A stretch of 46,095 nt of DNA, taken from assembly GCA_022788205.1 (NCBI GenBank), contig JALEVQ010000016.1, positions 1-46,095 of the forward strand. Direction: 5' to 3'. Position numbers and translations under genes: made by a program. The DNA comes from Robinsoniella sp. (GTDB lineage: Bacteria; Bacillota; Clostridia; Lachnospirales; Lachnospiraceae). Positions 41,141 through 46,095 of this stretch are shown here, one piece after another. Below the pieces are notes generated by a model that saw only the letters and a list, made by a program, of their open reading frames with translations, was not told the DNA's origin and did not search any database. Within the stretch, counting starts at the first letter, position 1; the number at the start of each line of letters is the position of its first letter.

Positions 41141-41440
41141 TTATTCTCTTTCTTTATCTAACTTAACATTTCGGAAATACAGACCCATATCAATGGTGAT
41201 TTCTACGATATTCAGGACATAGAAAAACCATCCCAGATAAAACAGCCATCCCAAAGATCCAGTGCTATTGCTCCAGAGGATGATCTTTCTTGCGATTCCA
41301 AAGATATATCCAATCCAGATAAAAAACTCAAAAAACAGGCTTTTGCCTTTCGCAGTTCTTGAAATCCATGATTTGCGGATAGAAATCGGCCAGGAAAGTC
41401 CAAAGCAAAGTATCATAAGTGCTTCTAATAAGTCTGTCAT
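41141..41440 (-). CDS. Small PQ-loop/SemiSWEET-like membrane protein
   Basis: 99 aa with three hydrophobic helices. The segment GLSWPISIRKSWISRTAKGKSLFFEF resembles the PQ-loop repeat seen in SemiSWEET-like and related small bacterial proteins (SWP.SI.KS...TAKGKSL), followed by IWIGYIFGIARKI. A transport or sensing role is possible, but the substrate is unknown. Start ATG preceded by GGGAGAATACTGTT. Flanked by decayed sequence upstream and a terminator downstream. Confidence 0.7.
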   Translation of the reverse strand: MTDLLEALMILCFGLSWPISIRKSWISRTAKGKSLFFEFFIWIGYIFGIARKIILWSNSTGSLGWLFYLGWFFYVLNIVEITIDMGLYFRNVKLDKERE

Positions 41441-41789
41441 AACAGTATTCTCCCTTTCTATTCTTTGTGTTGATTCAGATAAGTAGCTCGACCTTTTTCA
41501 TCAAGATTATCTCTTGGTTTGTAGTGTGTGATATTGGATGCATGAACTCCTTCTTTTTATAGACCCATAGCATCACTTTTAAGCATATTTATCAATTTTC
41601 TATTAGTTTCATATCATCTCCTTTCTCTTTCGCGACCGGATAGTATATCCTGTCAAGAAGATTTTATCACAAACTTTCTCTATTTTCTATCCTTTTATGA
41701 TTTTTCATGACGGCATCTGGTGCTTTTGCAGCCGCTGTCTTGCCTGAACCCAACAATTTATCCCTCTCTTTTGCTCAACAAAGTATATC
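41441..41789. other. Intergenic stretch with small coding remnants
   Basis: On the minus strand two short coherent peptides without starts are visible. ASNITHYKPRDNLDEKGRAT ends near 41464, and AKERDKLLGSGKTAAAKAPD continues the frame of the CMD-cupin gene after its stop. A TTGACA near 41650 and GGAGATGATATG near 41612 look like expression signals of a lost gene. I see no intact gene. Confidence 0.4.
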
Positions 41790-42554
41790 TCAAGACTGTG
41801 TATACGTTTCCTCTGATACTGCCTCACACCATTCGTTGGAGCATTCTACACCCGGCACCTCAATTACCAGATGTGAAAACCACTCATCAGGAGCTGCACC
41901 ATGCCAGTGTTTCACTTCTGCAGGAATGTTAATGCAGTCACCCGGTTTCATTTCTACCGCTTTCTTGCCTTCTTCCTGGTAAAAACCACGACCGGCTACA
42001 CATACTAAAATCTGTCCGCCACCACTTTTTGCGTGATGAATATGCCAGTTATTTCTGCATCCTGGTTCAAATGTCACATTGAAAATGCCCACCTGATCTG
42101 TAGATATCGGAGCAAGATAGCTTTGTCCGACAAAATATTTTGCAAAAGCATTGTTGGATTGTCCAATCGGGAATACCATTGATTTTGCATGTGCTCTCAT
42201 TGTTTCATCTTCATATGGCAGATCTCCTTCATTTGTCTGCCATACTTCTTTGGCAAGATTAAAAACTGCCCAGCTTTTCGGCCATCCTGCATAGAATGCC
42301 ACATGTGTGATAATTGCGGCGATTTCTTTTTGTGTCACTCCGTGTGCCTTTGCATTTTGTAAATGGTATTTTAAAGATGAATCTGTGATTCCGGAAGCCA
42401 TCAATGCCACCACAGTTATGATACTTCTTGTCTTAAGATCAATATCCTGATTATTCCAGTTTTCACCAAAAAGGACATCATCATTATAATGTGCAAATTC
42501 CGGTGAAAATTCTTTCAATGCATTCCGTCCTGCTGTCTGTATAATTTTTTCCAT
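41790..42554 (-). CDS. Carboxymuconolactone-decarboxylase-like domain fused to cupin
   Basis: 254 aa from ATG 42554 (AGGAGGTTTTGATAAA upstream). Residues 1-130 are a CMD/AhpD-like helical domain (RSIITVVALMASGI, YHLQNAKAHGVTQKEIAAII) without the CxxC of AhpD peroxidases. Residues 150-250 are a cupin with metal-binding WHIHH, GRGFYQEEG and NIPAEVKHWHGA. Such fusions occur with flavodoxins and LysR regulators in gut anaerobes; the reaction is not established. It lies just downstream of the flavodoxin, probably one operon. Confidence 0.87.
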   Translation of the reverse strand: MEKIIQTAGRNALKEFSPEFAHYNDDVLFGENWNNQDIDLKTRSIITVVALMASGITDSSLKYHLQNAKAHGVTQKEIAAIITHVAFYAGWPKSWAVFNLAKEVWQTNEGDLPYEDETMRAHAKSMVFPIGQSNNAFAKYFVGQSYLAPISTDQVGIFNVTFEPGCRNNWHIHHAKSGGGQILVCVAGRGFYQEEGKKAVEMKPGDCINIPAEVKHWHGAAPDEWFSHLVIEVPGVECSNEWCEAVSEETYTQS

Positions 42555-42623
42555 TTTATCAAAACCTCCTCTGTATTTCCATTGAACCATGAATAAGAAA
42601 CGATAAACCTCTTGTTCATACAA

Positions 42624-43139
42624 TCATCTTAACTCTTCTATCCATTCTTTGATCGCTTTTTCAGATTCTTTCACTGATCCGCCACGGATTGCAAGTCCCT
42701 GCGATACCTCTGCGTCGGGGCATAATTTCCGGATATCACTGACACTATTTCCCATTCCGCTTCCTTCATGCGTACAGAATGGTCGGATTTCTTTTCCGGT
42801 AAAATCAAAATGCTCCAGAAACGTAAACACTGCCATCGGCATTGTATTCCAGTAATTCGGATAGCCAAGATACATGACATCATATTTTTCAAGAGAATCC
42901 GGGTATTTTTCTAATTCAGGACGGGCATTTCTCTTCTGATCAGACTGAGCCTGCGCAATACATGTATTATAATCTTTCGCATATGGCTGTACCTGCTCCA
43001 GCTTAAATACATCTGCCCCTGTCAACTTTTCGATGATACCTGCGGCAACCTCTGTGTTACCGATTTTCAGTGTTTTTATCTGTCCGCTTACATAATTTTC
43101 ATCTGCTCTGGAATAATACGCTACCAATATATTCGACAT
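42624..43139 (-). CDS. Flavodoxin family protein
   Basis: 171 aa. N-terminal beta strand and phosphate loop ILVAYYSRADENY (FMN-binding region). A second loop YLGYPNYWNTMPMAV and a third, PFCTHEGSGMGNSVSDI, stack on the isoalloxazine ring. It is similar to flavodoxin-like oxidoreductases of the YSR-type. Start ATG with AGGAGGAGATATC. It is the first gene of an operon with the CMD-cupin protein and is divergent from a LysR regulator, so it is likely part of a redox response. Confidence 0.9.
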   Translation of the reverse strand: MSNILVAYYSRADENYVSGQIKTLKIGNTEVAAGIIEKLTGADVFKLEQVQPYAKDYNTCIAQAQSDQKRNARPELEKYPDSLEKYDVMYLGYPNYWNTMPMAVFTFLEHFDFTGKEIRPFCTHEGSGMGNSVSDIRKLCPDAEVSQGLAIRGGSVKESEKAIKEWIEELR

Positions 43140-43169
43140 GATATCTCCTCCTTCTTTTTATCTGCCTAT

Positions 43170-43245
43170 ATTATATCTGCTTTTTTCTTGACTGGGAATT
43201 TCCGATATGTTACCATAGTATGAACTTTTTGTTGATAGATATCGG
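43170..43245. promoter_or_regulatory. Divergent LysR-controlled promoter region
   Basis: A perfect TATAAT on the minus strand (43170-43175) without a matching -35 suggests activator-dependent transcription of the flavodoxin. An inverted repeat CCGATAT (43202-43208) / ATATCGG (43239-43245) lies between the two starts and may be the LysR site. The second arm sits just before the lysR ribosome site. Confidence 0.5.
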
Positions 43246-43256
43246 GAGGAAGACGT

Positions 43257-44141
43257 ATGTATCATCCACTGCTTGATACTTTTATTACTGTGACTGACTG
43301 CGGAAGCTTTACAAAAGCTGCAGAACATTTATATATTTCACCAACTGCTGTCATGAAGCAGATGAATACTCTGGAAAAACATCTGGAACTAAAGTTGATT
43401 GAAAGGACGCCTTCCGGCATCCATCTGACACCTGCTGGCGAAGTAATCTACCATGATGCAAAATTTATGATCGATTATTCAAAAAAATCCATCGCATCCG
43501 CCAAAGCTGCAATCCATACCTATGACACTACATTCTGCGTAGGGACATCATTATTAAATCCAGCAAAACCTTTTATGGATCTGTGGTACCGTATAAATAG
43601 TGGTTTTCCTGACTACAAACTCCACCTGGTTCCTTTTGAAGATGACCATGAGGGAATCCTGTCCGAAATAAAAAAACTGGGGGTAAAATTTGATTTTTTA
43701 ATCGGTGTGTGTGATTCTAAGACCTGGCTTTCCATGTGTCAGTTTCTGCCTCTGGGCAGATATAAAAAAATGATAGCCGTTTCAAGAGAACACCGGCTTT
43801 CGTCAAAAAAAATTCTCCATATAGAAGATCTATATGGAGAAACATTGATGATGGTTCCACGGGGAGATTCCGGTGTAAACGATCTTATCCGAGATGAGTT
43901 GGAAAAGAATCATCCACAAATCAGAATTGAAGATACTTCGCAAAATTATGACCTGGCTGTTTTTAATCGCTGTGCGGAAACAGACCGCGTACTTCTCATG
44001 ACTGAATGTTGGCAGGAAGTCCATCCCGGACTTGTATCTATCCCGGTAGACTGGGACTATAGCATTCCCTATGGACTTCTTTACAGCAAAGATGCACCCG
44101 AAGATGTATTAAAGTTTGTGAAAGCAGCCAGCCAGTGTTGA
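43257..44141 (+). CDS. LysR-family transcriptional regulator
   Basis: 294 aa. N-terminal winged helix TFITVTDCGSFTKAAEHLYISPTAVMKQMNTLEKHLELKL, then a linker helix and a periplasmic-binding-protein-like effector domain (FDFLIGVCDSKTWLS, GLLYSKDAPEDVLKFVKAA). Start ATG with GGGAGGAAGACGT. Divergent from the flavodoxin/CMD-cupin pair with 117 bp between, the classical arrangement for control of that operon. The effector is unknown. Confidence 0.94.
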   Translation: MYHPLLDTFITVTDCGSFTKAAEHLYISPTAVMKQMNTLEKHLELKLIERTPSGIHLTPAGEVIYHDAKFMIDYSKKSIASAKAAIHTYDTTFCVGTSLLNPAKPFMDLWYRINSGFPDYKLHLVPFEDDHEGILSEIKKLGVKFDFLIGVCDSKTWLSMCQFLPLGRYKKMIAVSREHRLSSKKILHIEDLYGETLMMVPRGDSGVNDLIRDELEKNHPQIRIEDTSQNYDLAVFNRCAETDRVLLMTECWQEVHPGLVSIPVDWDYSIPYGLLYSKDAPEDVLKFVKAASQC

Positions 44142-44442
44142 TGAGATGGATAGAAACCAGAACGGAGAAGGAAAAAAATACGTGCTATGATTTTTCAACA
44201 GACGAAAAGAAAGAGGATGCTCATTGGAAGCGGGATCAGAATCTTCGGGATGTACTGATATGTTTGCAATTTTCAAATAGAGAGTGCCGCATCGGTGCGG
44301 TAATGCACAACAATCGGCTCAGAACCAAGTAGGAGGTAGATGAAAGAATCACCTACCTCCTATTGGATCAGTTATACCTTCTGGTATAATGATAATCTAA
44401 TCAATAATATCTGCTACTTATTAACTGCTGAAACACAGCGCG
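44142..44442. other. Intergenic region with two hairpins
   Basis: About 300 bp without a convincing gene (an open frame from 44135 lacks a ribosome site and looks random). It holds CCGCA-TCGG-TGCGG near 44288-44301 and a perfect 10-bp inverted repeat TAGGAGGTAG (44330-44339) / complement (44353-44362). These probably end transcription of the convergent lysR and DUF6273 genes, though T-runs are poor. Confidence 0.5.
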
Positions 44443-45741
44443 TCAGTTTGTCTCAATCATAATCTGAATTACAGGACGTGCTCCATAGTTGCCATTCACC
44501 GGACGTCCCACATTGATGGAACCGCCATGATTAATGAATGTGCCGTGATAGAATGCGGAGTAGGACGTATCCCCATTTTCAATCGTTCTTGTCTTGATCA
44601 TATCGCTCGTATAATCTCCAGGCAGAACACCGGAATCAATCTGACCTACATCAACACCTGCCGAACGGCTCCAGTAATCTCCGCTTCCACCGCAGTAGTC
44701 TGTGGCTGTAGTTCCAGCCTTGCTGTAGTAAAATACAGGATAGACGTCGTTGCAGGCAACCATCAGGGCTCCGTAACTATCTTCACCAGTTACACCGCCG
44801 TAGCCCACACTGCTCTTTCCATCCGTGTAGGTGCTTTCATCTATAACTACGCCTAATGATTCAAGAATAGGCCAAACATCCGGGATATCAGCTCCATTGG
44901 CAATATCATCACTGATCCGCTCTGCATACCAGTCATTCAGCTCCTGGTCTTTACTCTGGATTTCTTCATCCTCTTCTCCCGTGCTTCCGAAATAAAGGAA
45001 TGCTTCCTCGCCGCTCAGTGCATATACGTAATCTTCTGTGTCTGCATAACCATACAGATCAGTAGACCATTCCTCCCAGTAAAGAATATTTTTAAAGCCA
45101 TATGCATATTTATTGCCGTCGGAAGAAGGCTCTACACCTTCAGTGTAATCTTTCAGCAGAGTATTAAAAGCCCAGTATTTCTCAGAAGAACTCATGGATA
45201 CAGAAGAAAGCTGAATGATTTCTTTTTCCTCATCACTGAAAGCAGTATCGTAAAAGCCTGTCGTATCTCCAGTATTGTCGATTCCGCCCTCATAGCTGTT
45301 CAGCCAATTACGCAGATTACTGTTTCCCCAGTCATTTCCAAGTCCTGCTTCTTCTGAAGCGTCTGTGTTAAATGGCAGTCTTACAAGTGTTTTTTCAGTG
45401 ATCATCGTGACCGCTCCGTTTTCTTCATTCAGAAGATACCATTTCAGCGGTTCATAACTGTCAGGATTATCAACGGATGCTTCTGCTGCCTGAGGATAAT
45501 TTCCAAATTCCACATATTCGTCTCCGGTTTCAAATGCTCCATCCTCGCCTGCACGTAATTTTAACTGATCTCCAATTAAAATATAGGAACCCTCTTCGTC
45601 GGATAGAACTGACTGGTCCGCAAAAAGAACCTTTCCTGCAGGATTTACTACATCAGCTGTTTCGTCTGCAAAAGCAACGGCGCCAAATGACATGGATAAT
45701 GCTCCAAGACACAAAATACTGCAAATCTGTTTGAATTTCAC
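44443..45741 (-). CDS. Secreted DUF6273-type protein
   Basis: 432 aa with signal peptide MKFKQICSILCLGALSMSFGAVAFA. The body matches the DUF6273 pattern: EFGNYPQ ... PLKWYLLNEENGAVTMITEKTLVRLPFN, then NSNLRNWLNS, FYDTAFSDEEKEII, and at the end YWSRSAGVD and NVGRPVNGNYGARPVIQI. The domain occurs in many secreted or surface proteins of gut Firmicutes; its function is unknown. No cell-wall anchor is seen, so it is probably released. Start is GTG with AGGAGGGAAAGAAT. A 13-base element occurs upstream of both this gene and the divergent one. Confidence 0.85.
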   Translation of the reverse strand: MKFKQICSILCLGALSMSFGAVAFADETADVVNPAGKVLFADQSVLSDEEGSYILIGDQLKLRAGEDGAFETGDEYVEFGNYPQAAEASVDNPDSYEPLKWYLLNEENGAVTMITEKTLVRLPFNTDASEEAGLGNDWGNSNLRNWLNSYEGGIDNTGDTTGFYDTAFSDEEKEIIQLSSVSMSSSEKYWAFNTLLKDYTEGVEPSSDGNKYAYGFKNILYWEEWSTDLYGYADTEDYVYALSGEEAFLYFGSTGEEDEEIQSKDQELNDWYAERISDDIANGADIPDVWPILESLGVVIDESTYTDGKSSVGYGGVTGEDSYGALMVACNDVYPVFYYSKAGTTATDYCGGSGDYWSRSAGVDVGQIDSGVLPGDYTSDMIKTRTIENGDTSYSAFYHGTFINHGGSINVGRPVNGNYGARPVIQIMIETN

Positions 45742-45775
45742 ATTCTTTCCCTCCTGTAAATTTTATAGAATTATC

Positions 45776-45929
45776 ATTATCACCACTTTACAACTTTTTA
45801 AATAAAAAATATCGTACAGGGACTTTCTGATGTATCATAAGTTTGCGACAACTATTACAAAGGAAAGTGACCCTGTGCGACAAACTCATGCTTCACAAAA
45901 AATATGAAAAAGTTGTAAACTTGTATAAT
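45776..45929. promoter_or_regulatory. Paired 13-bp elements next to divergent -10 boxes
   Basis: AAAAAGTTGTAAA occurs on the plus strand at 45907-45919, four bases before TATAAT (45924-45929). It also occurs on the minus strand at 45787-45799, five bases before GATAAT (45776-45781). Same element, same distance to each -10 box, so a common regulator of both directions is likely. Confidence 0.55.
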
Positions 45930-45986
45930 TAGTGTATGCTCATTAACTAAAATCACTAATAAACAGTGGATTTTACAAGAATTTTG

Positions 45987-45995
45987 TGCTATAAT
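45987..45995 (+). promoter_or_regulatory. Extended -10 promoter before the last gene
   Basis: TGC-TATAAT (TATAAT at 45990-45995) is an extended -10 box about 60 bp before the ATG at 46056. A CTTTG/CAAAG pair (46030-46034 and 46048-46052) could fold over the GGAGG ribosome site. Confidence 0.45.
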
Positions 45996-46055
45996 AAATG
46001 CATAAGTAAATTAACATTTGGATAAAAAACTTTGCATTTTGGAGGCACAAAGCTC

Positions 46056-46095
46056 ATGTATATTCCTGAAAAACGTAAAAATCGTCAAATTACCC
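46056..46095 (+). CDS. Start of an unidentified gene (truncated by window end)
   Basis: ATG 46056 with GGAGG at 46041-46045 opens a frame to the window end: MYIPEKRKNRQIT. Only 13 residues are visible, so no family can be named. It is divergent from the DUF6273 gene and has its own promoter. Confidence 0.55.
   Translation, partial: MYIPEKRKNRQIT

Noticed and set aside
44135-44332. 65-codon plus-strand frame after lysR
   Set aside because: Starts inside the lysR end with no ribosome site, has no recognisable motif and crosses a hairpin region.

Overview
This window looks like the chromosome of a gut Clostridium-type Firmicute, most likely a Lachnospiraceae spore-former. Supporting signs are low-to-medium GC, AGGAGG ribosome sites, TTGACA/TATAAT promoters, a Firmicutes-type holB-ricT-yabB-rsmI block, spmA, a DacF-type carboxypeptidase, pdxST and many secreted glycan/ester hydrolases. 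Almost everything up to 27 kb lies on the minus strand. Genus-level placement is inference.

Left part (1-14.5 kb): the window opens inside a Tad/Flp pilus operon read leftwards (prepilin peptidase, TadZ/CpaE, CpaF running off the edge). Next come a secreted permuted GH3 beta-glucosidase, a hemerythrin, a secreted purple-acid-phosphatase-like enzyme and spmA without spmB. A housekeeping run follows: Orn/Lys/Arg decarboxylase, guanylate-kinase-like protein, holB, ricT, yabB/trmN6, rsmI. Its promoter carries a LexA-box-like palindrome.

Middle (14.5-36 kb): glyoxalase-fold protein, glycogen branching enzyme, a GH13 glucosidase and an apparently autoregulated TetR. Next is a large TPR/coiled-coil protein with a degenerate AAA+ domain, then a 1.5 kb patch of decayed sequence. 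After that come an aconitase-family hydratase with its PucR/CdaR-type regulator, an orphan MsmK sugar-ABC ATPase, a DEDDh exonuclease, a degenerate tyrosine recombinase next to a DacF-like carboxypeptidase, an unknown small protein, and nadA with pdxST.

Right part (36-46 kb): a secreted tannase-like esterase, then the most unusual locus of the window. A DUF2828 protein (alpha-helical domain plus vWA MIDAS, an architecture parallel to Ro60/TROVE) is preceded on the same strand by about 660 nt packed with seven tRNA-related elements. Four are linear tRNA-like cloverleaves without encoded CCA. Three have 9-bp terminal stems followed by the shared motif ACAGCAA and then a T-arm. In two of these three the acceptor stem is closed by a tetraloop and the D arm follows the T arm, so they are circularly permuted tRNA mimics resembling bacterial Y RNAs. 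The RNA array ends 35 nt before the DUF2828 start codon, so RNAs and protein look like one unit. The window closes with a small PQ-loop-like membrane protein, a LysR-controlled flavodoxin/CMD-cupin pair, a secreted DUF6273 protein and the first codons of a plus-strand gene.
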